The notes: generated by a model from the letters alone, not told the origin. Shown: positions 8,861 through 16,087, counted from the stretch's first letter. The stretch is 38,984 nt of DNA from Desulfobaccales bacterium (GCA_030694005.1 JAUXZG010000035.1:1-38984); one strand, 5' to 3'. Numbers and translations are program-made.

Positions 8861-9106
8861 TTATAGGATGTGGGGCCAAACTGCCGCCACTACTATGTGG
8901 TTATCGATGTGGTCGAAAAACGATTCTTTGCTAAAACCTTCGAGAAACAATTTTTCTTCTATTTTTTTCAGTCGGCCCGGCGCTGCTTCTATTTTTTCCA
9001 TCACTTCCGAGAGTTCCATTAGTTTAGCGCTTAATTCTTTTAGTTTGGCTTTGGCTTCCAGAAGTTCCTCTTTTGCTTGTGCTATTTCCTTTTTGGCTTC
9101 CTCCAT
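8861..9106 (-). CDS. Small coiled-coil protein of unknown function
   Basis: The start is set at the ATG at 9106, preceded by GGAGAGGTGAG, rather than the longer track start at 9148. The 81-residue product is dominated by heptad-like, charged, Ala/Leu/Lys/Glu-rich sequence from residue 1 to about 50 (EEAKKEIAQAKEELLEAKAK). That is a clear coiled coil. It is followed by LKKIEEKLFLEGFSKESFF and a hydrophobic tail ending AAVWPHIL. No known domain is recognised. It lies 82 bp downstream of otsA on the same strand and could be the last gene of the trehalose operon. Its own strong ribosome site also suits separate expression. Function is unknown. Confidence 0.6.
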   Translation of the reverse strand: MEEAKKEIAQAKEELLEAKAKLKELSAKLMELSEVMEKIEAAPGRLKKIEEKLFLEGFSKESFFDHIDNHIVVAAVWPHIL

Positions 9107-9188
9107 CTCACCTCTCCTTTGATCCGGCGCCTCAATGGGCCCATCCAAAAACCCGATTGCCTGGCCGGTCAGTTCGCCTATCAGAATT

Positions 9189-10667
9189 TCATTCTTGACC
9201 TACCCCCGTAATCAGGTCCCCGAGAATCCGGGCGGCCCAGAAAAAGATATTGTGTTCCCGGACCCAATGGCGCATGGAGGCCATGCGGACAGCTTTTTCT
9301 TCGGGCGAGTCCTCCAGGGCTTTATAGAGGTTGTCAGCGATCTCCTCAGGATTAAAGGGGTTGATGCTATATGCCCAGCTCAATTCTCGGGCCGCGCCGG
9401 TAAAGGGGCTGAGGAGCAGAGCGCCGTCGCCGTTCACCCGGCTGGCGACGTATTCCTTGGCAACCAGATTCATGCCGTCGTGGAGGGAGCTGACCACCAT
9501 GACATCCGCCAGGCAGTAATAGGGGACGATCTCTTCCTGGGAAAGGTGGGCCTTGACCACGATGACAGGCTTCCAGCGGCCATAGGCGTATCGGCTGTTG
9601 ATCTCCACCTCCAGGGAATCCACCAGGGCGTTGAGCTGCTTGTACTGCGGGATATTCAACCGGGATACCGGCCCTAGCTGGATAAAGGTGAAATGCCCCT
9701 GGTACTGGGGATACTTCTGGAAAAAGATATTGACGGCTTCCAGGCGTTCGGGGATGCCCTTGGTGTAGTCGAGCCGGTCGACTCCTAGACCTACTTTCAG
9801 CCCGCTTAGGTTGAAGCGGTGGCGCAGCTGCGCGATCTGGGCCTGGGTGTCCTCGGCAGCGGCAAAATTCTCGAAGCGCTCAAAGTCGATGCTGATGGGA
9901 AAGGGCCGCACCCGGGTCTCTTTGCCCTGACGGAAAATGGCGTATTTTTCGTAATCCACCCGAGCCTCCAGGATCCGTTCCACCGTATCGAAGAAGTTAT
10001 TACAGTGGTATTGCAAGTGGAACCCCAGTAAGTCGTTGCCCAGCAACCCTTCCAGGATTTCAGTGCCCCAGGGGCAGATGCGGAAGACCTCGAAACTAGG
10101 CCAGGGAATGTGCCAAAATTGGCAGACGATCAGTCGGGGGTCGGCCTCTTTGAGCATCTGGGGCAGCAGGGCGAAATGGTAGTCCTGGATGAAGACAATG
10201 GTCCGCCTGTCCCTCACTTCAGACAGGATGGCATCGGCAAACTTCCGGTTGACCTGACGATAAACCTCCCAATGGGCGGGGGAAAACAGGGGGCGGGCAT
10301 AGCAGACGTGACACAAGGGCCAGAGGGCCTCATTGGAGAAGCCATAGTAGTAGCCGTTTTCTTCTTCCCGGGTCAGCCAGAGCCGGCGCAACTTATATTT
10401 GGGGTTATGGGGGGGCACCATGATGGTATCTTGCCCCACGACGGCCTCCTGGTCGGCTTCGCCACTACCGGCGGCCACCCAGGTGCCGCCGGTGGTCTGC
10501 ATCAAGGAATCCAGGGCGATGGCCATACCGCTGGCGGGCATAATGACCTCCACCTCCCCGCCCCGGTAGATATGCATATAGGGTTCGCGATTGGACACCA
10601 GGATGAACTGGTAGTCACTAAACTTTTTCTGAACCAAATCCTTTAAACTATCCTTGTTCCACATCAT
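9189..10667 (-). CDS. otsA: Alpha,alpha-trehalose-phosphate synthase-like GT20 glycosyltransferase
   Basis: This 492-residue GT20 enzyme is expected to join a nucleotide-activated glucose to glucose-6-phosphate, forming trehalose-6-phosphate. Diagnostic elements are FILVSNREPY near the N-terminus, YYGFSNEALWPLCH, FIQDYHFALLPQML, HIPWPSFEVFRICPW, GVDRLDYTKGIPERLEAV (donor-phosphate Arg/Lys) and DGMNLVAKEYVAS. The N-terminal glycine loop reads PASGMAIAL rather than the usual GGL, so it is a divergent subgroup; glucosylglycerol-phosphate synthase is an alternative. It starts at a double ATG preceded by GGGAGGGGCAG. It is the last of four trehalose genes and lies 42 bp after treT. Co-localisation with a GT20-type phosphatase gene supports trehalose synthesis. 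Confidence 0.88.
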   Translation of the reverse strand: MMWNKDSLKDLVQKKFSDYQFILVSNREPYMHIYRGGEVEVIMPASGMAIALDSLMQTTGGTWVAAGSGEADQEAVVGQDTIMVPPHNPKYKLRRLWLTREEENGYYYGFSNEALWPLCHVCYARPLFSPAHWEVYRQVNRKFADAILSEVRDRRTIVFIQDYHFALLPQMLKEADPRLIVCQFWHIPWPSFEVFRICPWGTEILEGLLGNDLLGFHLQYHCNNFFDTVERILEARVDYEKYAIFRQGKETRVRPFPISIDFERFENFAAAEDTQAQIAQLRHRFNLSGLKVGLGVDRLDYTKGIPERLEAVNIFFQKYPQYQGHFTFIQLGPVSRLNIPQYKQLNALVDSLEVEINSRYAYGRWKPVIVVKAHLSQEEIVPYYCLADVMVVSSLHDGMNLVAKEYVASRVNGDGALLLSPFTGAARELSWAYSINPFNPEEIADNLYKALEDSPEEKAVRMASMRHWVREHNIFFWAARILGDLITGVGQE

Positions 10668-10709
10668 CTGCCCCTCCCTTTGGGTGGCAAATTTGGGACT
10701 CGCTACAGG

Positions 10710-11933
10710 TTACAATTCCATAATCCTCTCGGTCGGATTTTCCCGTAAAATCATCAGGGTAAGATAGTCCCGGATCTTGCGGGTGATGAGAAAATGATGG
10801 CGGACGAATTCTCGGGCCATCTTGCCCATGCGCCGGGCCATTTCCGGCCGGTGCAGGAGATAGCGGATACGAAAGGCGCAGCCCTCCGGGGAATGGACTA
10901 GAAACCCGGTATTATAGTCCCGGAGCTGCAGCACAATACCGCCCACCGCGCCGCCGATAACCGGTTTGCCCTTCCACATGGCTTCGGTGACGGTGAGACC
11001 GAAGCCCTCCCGGGTGGACTTTTGGACAATGATATCGGAGGCCCGCTGCAGGGCATTGACTTCATGGTGGGCGTCCGGCGGCAAGAGAAGGATCTGGATA
11101 TCCGGCTCATCTTTGGCGGCTTCCATGACCTCGGCAAAGATGCGGGGCCCTTCCGGATCATCGATGGCTTCCCCGCCAGCCAGAACCAGCTTACAGGGGG
11201 TATGGCGCCGCACCATGCGAAAGGCCTGGATTACTCCCACGGGATCCTTAAAGGAATCAAAGCGGGAAACCTGCAGGATGATGGGCTTATCCCGTTCGAT
11301 GCCCAGGCGGTCTAGAACTTTCCGGACTTCCGCGGTGCTCAGGTCCCGGTTCTTTTCGCTCAAGGGGTCGATGGAGGGGCGGATGAGATACTGGGGGTGG
11401 GGCAGATTCTGGGCGAACTGGGACATGGAGAACACCGAGGCCTCATATTGGCTGACGATCTCCTGCAGGAATTTCCAGACCAGGCGCTCTGGCCGGGAGG
11501 CATCGATGTGGCAGCGCCAGATCCAGTGTTTGGCTTGGGGACGGAGAAAATTAATCAGATAGGCGGGCTGAGGGTCATGCACCAGGACAAAATCTGATTC
11601 CCAGGTAAACTTGCGGGCGTTCTCCCGATTAATCTCCCGGTAATGATCCAGCATGTCGGGGGAGAGATGTACCTTATAGCCTTGCAGGGCATTATGCATG
11701 GCCTTGGTGATCTCAAAGAACTCCTGATCTCCATGGATCACTTCCCATTTGACATCCAGCCCTAACTGTTCCAGTAAGGGGACGGCCCGGTCTAGAATTT
11801 CTGCCACCCCGCCCCCGGTGCGGGTGGAATTGATGTGGATAAATCGCCGGGGGCCTAGACGGTCCGCCAGTCGTTGGAGCTGTTCGATCACTTCCTGACC
11901 CACGACGGGGGCATAATCATTGAGTCCGATCAC
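10710..11933 (-). CDS. treT: Trehalose synthase TreT-like GT4 glycosyltransferase
   Basis: This 407-residue GT4-family protein resembles trehalose glycosyl-transferring synthase (TreT), which makes trehalose from NDP-glucose and free glucose, reversibly. HINSTRTGGGVAEIL near residue 35 is the family's N-terminal glycine loop. LQVSRFDSFKDPVGVIQAF is the GT-B second-domain start. STREGFGLTVTEAMWKGKPVIGG is the E-x7-E donor-binding region. The start is GTG at 11933, with GGGAG six bases upstream. It overlaps the end of the DUF5752 gene by 17 bases, so the two are translationally linked. Having TreT beside OtsA/OtsB gives the cell two potential routes to trehalose. The substrate assignment follows from family resemblance and operon context. 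Confidence 0.85.
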   Translation of the reverse strand: MIGLNDYAPVVGQEVIEQLQRLADRLGPRRFIHINSTRTGGGVAEILDRAVPLLEQLGLDVKWEVIHGDQEFFEITKAMHNALQGYKVHLSPDMLDHYREINRENARKFTWESDFVLVHDPQPAYLINFLRPQAKHWIWRCHIDASRPERLVWKFLQEIVSQYEASVFSMSQFAQNLPHPQYLIRPSIDPLSEKNRDLSTAEVRKVLDRLGIERDKPIILQVSRFDSFKDPVGVIQAFRMVRRHTPCKLVLAGGEAIDDPEGPRIFAEVMEAAKDEPDIQILLLPPDAHHEVNALQRASDIIVQKSTREGFGLTVTEAMWKGKPVIGGAVGGIVLQLRDYNTGFLVHSPEGCAFRIRYLLHRPEMARRMGKMAREFVRHHFLITRKIRDYLTLMILRENPTERIMEL

Positions 11934-12609
11934 AGAGGTCTCCCAGATGTTGATGAATCAGCCCTAAAAGGGTGTCCCGGATTTCTCTCAAGCTATAGAA
12001 GTAAATATCTATGCCACGGATGGCGGCAACCAACTCCGGCAGACCGAAGTTGGTCTCAATCCAGAAGGAAAAGTCATCGGCTTTGCGCACCCCCAGGCGC
12101 CAGCGGGCTTCAAAAAAATGATAATACATAGAATCCAACCCCACTTTCCGCAGGCTCTCGCAGAACTCCAGCAAGGTATGGGCGCGGATCTGAGAGCGCA
12201 TCACCACGGTGGAGGCCTCACAGAAATGAAACTCAAACCCGGAGCGAGCCCAGGGCACATAGGGGATATCCCAGAGGTACTCCTCCAGGATGTCCACAAC
12301 GGCCTGGCGGACCTGGGCCAGATTGTCATAGTCAAAGGGGTCAAAGGAGCTGAGCTTCTCGGCCAGCTTGGAGTCTTGCAAGGCGTTGGCAGCCCACCGG
12401 GCAAACTCGTTGGGATATTCCTCCGCCGGCTGGGTGATGGCCAGGCGGGACTGAAAGATATGGTAGTAGAGGACCGATTCGTCAAGCTCGCGGAGGGCCT
12501 GAAGCAACTCCCTGAGATTATGCGCCTTTTTCCCGATGGGCATGGGCATGAGAAAACATTCCCGGAACCAAAAGGGATTTTCAGCCGGCTGATCTGGACT
12601 AATTTTCAC
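11917..12609 (-). CDS. DUF5752 family protein in the trehalose operon
   Basis: This 230-residue soluble protein resembles DUF5752 members, whose function is not established. It contains two similar halves. RECFLMPMPIGKKAHNLREL...LYYHIFQSRL in the first is echoed by FEFHFCEASTVVMRSQIRAHTL...MYYHFFEARWRL in the second, suggesting an internal duplication. It starts with GTG in the GTGA overlap with the otsB stop and ends 17 bases inside treT. It is therefore co-translated between the phosphatase and the synthase and is probably a partner or regulator of trehalose metabolism. No catalytic motif or transmembrane segment is seen. The duplication was noted by eye and would need an alignment to confirm. 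Confidence 0.75.
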   Translation of the reverse strand: MKISPDQPAENPFWFRECFLMPMPIGKKAHNLRELLQALRELDESVLYYHIFQSRLAITQPAEEYPNEFARWAANALQDSKLAEKLSSFDPFDYDNLAQVRQAVVDILEEYLWDIPYVPWARSGFEFHFCEASTVVMRSQIRAHTLLEFCESLRKVGLDSMYYHFFEARWRLGVRKADDFSFWIETNFGLPELVAAIRGIDIYFYSLREIRDTLLGLIHQHLGDLCDRTQ

Positions 12610-13403
12610 GGTTTCTCCTCCCCCTGGGTTGCGAGCAAGGCCAAAAACTCCCGCACTTGCGCTGGATTCTTGAGAAAATGGGTGGCCTTGGTAGGCTGCT
12701 CTTCGTCTCCCACTTTGAAAGATAGACCTTGTTCCTGAATCACTGCAAAAACACTTTTATCAGTAGTATCATCCCCTAGATACAAAGGAAAATATCCAAC
12801 AAAATAAGAAGATAGCAAGATCTTCTGAATCGCCTCACCCTTGTTTACTCCGTAGGGCAAGACCTCCATCACCTTTTTCCCTCGAAGAAGCTGGTAGGAC
12901 CCAGACTCAACTATATGTGCCTTCCAAGTTTCTATAATCTTTAGGAGTTGGTCTTCCTGCCCTGGAGAGGCTTGCCGGTAATGGAGGGCAAAACCCTGGG
13001 GTTTGTCTTCTATCCACCAGCCGGTAAAATGCTCTAAAAGTCCGGCTAACTGTTTTTTCCACCCAGAAATTTCTTCTGAGGCAGATTTCATGTTTATTAA
13101 ATTCAAGGGCTTTCCGGCAATCAGGCCTTCTCCTCCATGGGAGCCAAGATAATTAAGTCCAGGGATAGGCAATAATTTAAGTAAATTTTGTAGAGGTCGG
13201 CCGGAGACCACCACTACTGCATAATCGAGCCGATTAATGAGGCGGGCCAGTAGTCGCAAAAGCCCAGGAGTGGGGTAGGCTAACTCAGGGCGAGGGGCAA
13301 TCTCTACCAATGTGCCATCATAGTCTAACAGCAACAAGAGCTTTCGCCCTTGCCTACGGCCTTGTACCATTCTCGCAAAGAAGTCAACCGGCTGTGCAAG
13401 CAT
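12606..13403 (-). CDS. otsB: Trehalose-6-phosphate phosphatase
   Basis: This 265-residue HAD-superfamily phosphatase would remove phosphate from trehalose-6-phosphate. Motif I is LLLDYDGTLVEIAP, where the first Asp is the nucleophile and the second the acid/base. Motif II is VVVVSGRPLQN. GSHGGEGL and VMEVLPYGVNKGEAI match the OtsB cap and motif III lysine. LGDDTTDKSVF is motif IV with the Mg-binding aspartates. Length fits the family. It is the first gene of the operon, which continues through a 4-base GTGA overlap into the DUF5752 gene. No good Shine-Dalgarno precedes the ATG at 13403; a candidate promoter lies about 180 bp upstream. Confidence 0.92.
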   Translation of the reverse strand: MLAQPVDFFARMVQGRRQGRKLLLLLDYDGTLVEIAPRPELAYPTPGLLRLLARLINRLDYAVVVVSGRPLQNLLKLLPIPGLNYLGSHGGEGLIAGKPLNLINMKSASEEISGWKKQLAGLLEHFTGWWIEDKPQGFALHYRQASPGQEDQLLKIIETWKAHIVESGSYQLLRGKKVMEVLPYGVNKGEAIQKILLSSYFVGYFPLYLGDDTTDKSVFAVIQEQGLSFKVGDEEQPTKATHFLKNPAQVREFLALLATQGEEKP

Positions 13404-13575
13404 TGTTCTTAAAGACTTTAAGCTGCCTTGGATTGCCCGGGTGAGATAAAAGCCTGGGATGGTTGATGGCTGCGCCTTGAACGCAATCCTGCGGCGCTCT
13501 TCCTATGCACATTTTCCAACAAAAGTTGGGGCTTCGGGAGGGCTGAATGGAACTGCCTACCCGAGTCTTTTGGTA

Positions 13576-13608
13576 AGTATACCTTAAATCTGAGAAAAAT
13601 ACTGTCAA
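13576..13608 (-). promoter_or_regulatory. Putative promoter of the otsB operon with an over-long spacer
   Basis: On the minus strand a perfect TTGACA is followed after 21 bases by TATACT. A 17-base spacing gives no usable -10 box. It is the best promoter-like site upstream of otsB. The long spacer could mean activator dependence, as with MerR-type regulators, or that the site is not used. Confidence 0.35.
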
Positions 13609-13672
13609 TCAACTGCAATCAACCCGTAAGGAGAGCTAGTTGGTTGGAATAATCTGGCGAGGGTATCGATAT

Positions 13673-13700
13673 CTGTTATGAACCGAAACTTATCAAACCG
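13673..13700 (+). repeat. AT-rich dispersed repeat, copy d (partial)
   Basis: CTGTTATGAACCGAAACTTATCAAACCG matches copy e 162 bp downstream (CTGCTATGACCAGAAACTTATCAAACGG) and copy b at 6284. The GGATCATATC end is not retained here. Confidence 0.55.
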
Positions 13701-13834
13701 ATTGCTGATCGAGCTAAGGTCAAGCTCGCCAGAGATTGTTGTCCCAACACATTCCCATAAAAGCGGATGTCGACCAGTAGTTGTCCAGGCCGAGCCCTGA
13801 ACGGTGTGCCCAGATCCCCACAAAATGCAACTAT

Positions 13835-13891
13835 CTGCTATGACCAGAAACTTATCAAACGGCTGGAAATTCCATCTATCTGGATTATATC
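13835..13891 (+). repeat. AT-rich dispersed repeat, copy e
   Basis: CTGCTATGACCAGAAACTTATCAAACGG is followed by GGAAATTCC and TGGATTATATC, matching copy b at 6284-6342 in order and spacing. On the minus strand it reads RYNPDRWNFQPFDKFLVIAD; copy b reads RYDPAR, a stop, then NFWPFDKFLVIA. Confidence 0.65.
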
Positions 13892-13947
13892 GAAACTTCT
13901 TGGCCTGAAGATTTCCTGGCATTATCCCCCAGCACTCCTGCTTTCTC

Positions 13948-14063
13948 CTATCTCTGACTGATGGAATCTCCTCCACCATAAGTTAACCGTTTCGATATGT
14001 GGATCATATCTACAACTCTTTAGAATTTCTGAGAAGTTTCTGTTTGGCAAAATATATTGAGTT
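13948..14063 (-). pseudogene. Decayed relative of the small gene at 7845-8140
   Basis: Translated on the minus strand, NSIYFAK is followed, after a 1-base deletion, by TETSQKF, a stop, RVVDMIHISKR, LTYGGGDSISQR and a stop. The intact-looking ORF at 7845-8140 reads NAIYLAK, TETSQKFQRIEDMICILKR, AAFGGEISISR. Similarity is obvious over about 40 residues. This copy therefore has one frameshift and one internal stop and cannot encode the protein. Confidence 0.65.
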
Positions 14064-14173
14064 TTACAATATAAAATCTGCTTAACTATTTTATAAATGT
14101 ATGAGGACATCCTATTATTTATAGGGACTCAATAGGAGACCTCGAGAGGCTACCGACAATTATTTTAATTAGC

Positions 14174-14201
14174 TTGACATTGGGCAATTTTATTGTAAAC
14201 T
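14174..14201 (+). promoter_or_regulatory. Putative sigma70 promoter of the cold-shock cassette
   Basis: TTGACA is followed after 16 bases by TAAACT. TATAAA at 14201-14206 is an alternative -10, but with a 21-base spacer. The site lies in an AT-rich stretch about 155 bases upstream of the csp start codon, leaving a long 5' leader typical of cold-shock genes. Confidence 0.5.
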
Positions 14202-14255
14202 ATAAAAAGTTTAGCATGTCAGACTGAAGCCGGGCCACAAGTCCTGGACAGGAAT

Positions 14256-14290
14256 CGGACGGGGATGCTAATTCCCCGCCGATTTTTTTT
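14256..14290 (+). terminator. Terminator-like hairpin inside the csp leader
   Basis: CGGACGGGGAT pairs with ATTCCCCGCCG (one bulged A) around a short loop and is followed by ATTTTTTTT. It lies between the putative promoter and the csp ATG. It could act as an attenuator or end a short RNA of about 80 nt. Confidence 0.6.
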
Positions 14291-14356
14291 GCCTGACTGC
14301 TGTGCGCCCTGCTTTTTTGGCGGGATATCATTGCAGTATCTGCAGGAGGTTTCACA

Positions 14357-14560
14357 ATGAAGGAAACTGGTACGGTAAAATGGTTTAATGACTCCAAGGG
14401 CTTTGGCTTTATCACTCGGGAAAGCGGTCCGGATGTGTTTGTGCATCACAGTGCCATCCAGGGCGACGGCTTCCGCTCCCTGGCAGAAGAACAAGCCGTG
14501 GAATTTGAAGTAACCCAAGGTCCCAAGGGGCCTCAGGCCCAAAACGTGGTAAAGCTTTAG
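14357..14560 (+). CDS. csp: Cold-shock domain protein (CspA family)
   Basis: This 67-residue single-domain protein has the CspA layout. [16 protein letters not shown] carries the RNP1 motif KGFGFI and VFVHHSAI is RNP2. [13 protein letters not shown] is the typical last strand. It binds single-stranded RNA/DNA and acts as an RNA chaperone. AGGAGG seven bases before the ATG is a perfect ribosome site, directly preceded by the palindrome TGCAGTATCTGCA, which could fold next to it. The stop codon lies inside the 16-base palindrome GCTTTAGGCCTAAAGC. Two further RNA-related genes follow on the same strand within 310 bp. The long leader holds a terminator-like hairpin, so expression is probably controlled at RNA level. 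Confidence 0.95.
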   Translation: MKETGTVKWFNDSKGFGFITRESGPDVFVHHSAIQGDGFRSLAEEQAVEFEVTQGPKGPQAQNVVKL

Positions 14561-14577
14561 GCCTAAAGCCTGATGGT

Positions 14578-14613
14578 CAGAACTCCGACGATCCCAGGAC
14601 CCTCGGAGTTCTG
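14578..14613 (+). promoter_or_regulatory. Perfect 11-bp hairpin between csp and the small basic gene
   Basis: CAGAACTCCGA pairs perfectly with TCGGAGTTCTG around a 14-base loop. There is no U-tract, so it may be an mRNA processing or stability element separating csp from the downstream genes rather than a terminator. Confidence 0.6.
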
Positions 14614-14643
14614 GCATCTTGAGCCCCATAGAGAGGTAAATAC

Positions 14644-14844
14644 TTGGCCCGAAACCGATATGGCTGGAATAAGCGCACCAAAGAAATAGCCCGAAAACAG
14701 AAGAGCGAAGAAAAATTGAAACGTCGACAGGGCAAAACCCTGACACCGTCGGCGGAGGAAATTCCGGAGGCGACTCCAGAAGTAACTAGCGGTCCGAGCG
14801 AGACCACCCTGCCGGAAACACCTCTGGCAAGTGCATCCCGCTGA
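14644..14844 (+). CDS. Small basic protein in the cold-shock cassette
   Basis: A TTG start at 14644 is supported by GAGAGG seven bases upstream. The 66-residue product has a strongly basic first half (RNRYGWNKRTKEIARKQK, then KLKRRQGK). An acidic/Pro-Thr-Ser-rich tail follows, ending SGPSETTLPETPLASASR. Such a charge layout suits RNA or ribosome binding through the N-terminus with a disordered tail. I do not recognise a named domain. Its position 83 bp after csp and 18 bp before the RRM gene suggests a shared transcript and an RNA-related role. It is probably a real gene because of the ribosome site and the tight spacing. The function is inferred only from charge and context. Confidence 0.72.
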   Translation: MARNRYGWNKRTKEIARKQKSEEKLKRRQGKTLTPSAEEIPEATPEVTSGPSETTLPETPLASASR

Positions 14845-14862
14845 GACTGACAAGGAGAAGAT

Positions 14863-15147
14863 ATGAGTATGAAATTGTACGTGGGCAATCTGTCCTACGA
14901 GATGACCGAAGAACAGCTGAACACTCTTTTTTCCGAGGCCGGCGAAGTGACCTCGGCCAAGATTATCAACGACCGGCAAACGGGTCAGCCCCGGGGCTTC
15001 GGCTTTGTGGAGATGGAAACCAAGATGGAAGGCCAGAAGGCCATTTCCATGCTCAACGGCCGGAGTGTTGACGGGCGCCCCCTGGCAGTCAACGAAGCCA
15101 AGCCGCAGCAAAAAGGCTCCTTTGGGAGCGGTGGTTACCGCCAATAA
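14863..15147 (+). CDS. RRM-domain RNA-binding protein (glycine-rich type)
   Basis: This 94-residue protein is a single RNA recognition motif. LYVGNL at residues 5-10 is RNP2, and RGFGFVEM near residue 44 is RNP1. The helix and strand order EEQLNTLFSEAGEV, AKIINDRQTG and GQKAISMLNGRSVDGRPLAV matches the RRM fold. A short Gly/Gln tail (GSFGSGGYRQ) ends it. Such bacterial proteins bind single-stranded RNA and are often cold-induced. AGGAG lies upstream of the ATG. It is the third gene after csp and is followed by a good intrinsic terminator, so the three genes form one unit. Confidence 0.93.
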   Translation: MSMKLYVGNLSYEMTEEQLNTLFSEAGEVTSAKIINDRQTGQPRGFGFVEMETKMEGQKAISMLNGRSVDGRPLAVNEAKPQQKGSFGSGGYRQ

Positions 15148-15213
15148 CTGGGATTCAGGCGGCCGGAGGTGGGTAGCCTAAACTTCTGGCCCCGTGACTT
15201 CCGGGTAGTCAAG

Positions 15214-15240
15214 AGGCGGCTTCTGGGCCGCCTTTCTTTT
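15214..15240 (+). terminator. Intrinsic terminator after the RRM gene
   Basis: AGGCGGC pairs with GCCGCCT around TTCTGG and is followed by TTCTTTT. It lies 67 bp after the RRM stop codon and closes the cold-shock cassette. Confidence 0.8.
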
Positions 15241-15411
15241 AAGAAACGAACCGAATGCCATTTTCCTGTTTTGGCGGATACCACAATTCTGTCCTGAGAA
15301 GCCCCAGCCGGGTGTCTCTGCAAAACAAACCCTAGAAAAGAGCGAAGGTAATCCGACTAATTGAGTCTGTCGAAGTCCGTTGGGTGAGAGGCGCTCGAGG
15401 AGTTAAGTAAG

Positions 15412-16041
15412 ATGGAAAAAGTTGTTCTGAAAGCTACCAAGCGTGACGTGATCGGCAAGAAGGTGGGTGCCCTGCGCCGCAAAGGGAAACTCCCGGCCGT
15501 GCTGTACGGGCATCACATCGAGACGACGGCGATCATGCTGGACGCCCACGAAGGGTCGCAGACGCTGTCCCACCTGACCTCGTCCAGCCTTGTGACGATC
15601 GACCTGGACGGGAAGGAGTACCTGGCGCTGGTGCGAGAGAAGCAGCGCGATTTTATCAAGAACCGCCTGGTGCATTTGGACTTCCAGGTCGTCTCGCTCA
15701 CTGAGAAGATGCGCGCCAAGGTCGGCATCGAGCTGGCCGGCACGGCCCCGGCGGTCAAGGACTTCAACGCCGTGATCCACACCGGCCTGACCGAGATGGA
15801 GGTCGAGTGCATGCCGCAGGACCTGCCGGAGCGGATCGTGGTCGACATCTCCGGCCTGGCCGAACTCGGCGACAGCGTCCGCGTGCGTGATGTCGTCCTT
15901 TCAGACAAGGTGAAAATCCTGGACGATCTGGAAGAGATCGTCGCCGTCGCTACCGCCCCCAAGAAAGAGGAGATCATCGAAGAGGCCCCGGTTGAAGAGG
16001 AAGCCGCGCCCGAAGTGATCGAACGCGGCAAGAAGGAATAG
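15412..16041 (+). CDS. rplY: Large-subunit ribosomal protein bL25 (CTC form), possibly acquired
   Basis: This 209-residue protein is the long bL25 with a C-terminal CTC-like domain; it binds 5S rRNA. ATKRDVIGKKVGALRRKGKLPAVLYG is the conserved N-terminal core, and VDISGLAELGDSVRVRDV marks the second domain. The acidic tail EEIIEEAPVEEEAAPEV is common in the long form. GGAG lies nine bases before the ATG. Desulfobacterota usually keep rplY between prs and pth; here it stands alone between two terminators. Segments such as VHLDFQVVSLTEK recall Chloroflexota bL25 (from memory), and codons end heavily in C/G, so transfer is suspected. The frame continues after TAG with EVPEEGKE and TAA, suggesting a recent nonsense change shortened the tail. 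Confidence 0.93.
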   Translation: MEKVVLKATKRDVIGKKVGALRRKGKLPAVLYGHHIETTAIMLDAHEGSQTLSHLTSSSLVTIDLDGKEYLALVREKQRDFIKNRLVHLDFQVVSLTEKMRAKVGIELAGTAPAVKDFNAVIHTGLTEMEVECMPQDLPERIVVDISGLAELGDSVRVRDVVLSDKVKILDDLEEIVAVATAPKKEEIIEEAPVEEEAAPEVIERGKKE

Positions 16042-16087
16042 GAAGTCCCCGAAGAGGGCAAGGAGTAATCCCCTTGATAAACAAGGA

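Larger units (their letters stand above)
13404..14356. other. 953-bp spacer: otsB leader, repeat copies, decayed gene, csp leader
   Basis: The otsB side holds an approximately 170-nt leader with small hairpins (CCAACAAAAGTTGG at 13516-13529). The middle is AT-rich and holds two copies of the AAACTTATCAAAC repeat (13673, 13835) and a decayed gene fragment (13948-14063). The csp side holds a promoter and a terminator-like hairpin. The 124-codon ORF 13605-13979 runs through the repeats (RFDKFRFITD and PFDKFLVIAD repeat within it) and is not called as a gene. Confidence 0.65.

Noticed and set aside
13605-13979. 124-codon minus-strand ORF
   Set aside because: It runs through two copies of an intergenic repeat, has no ribosome site and the related copy at 6284 contains stops in the same frame.
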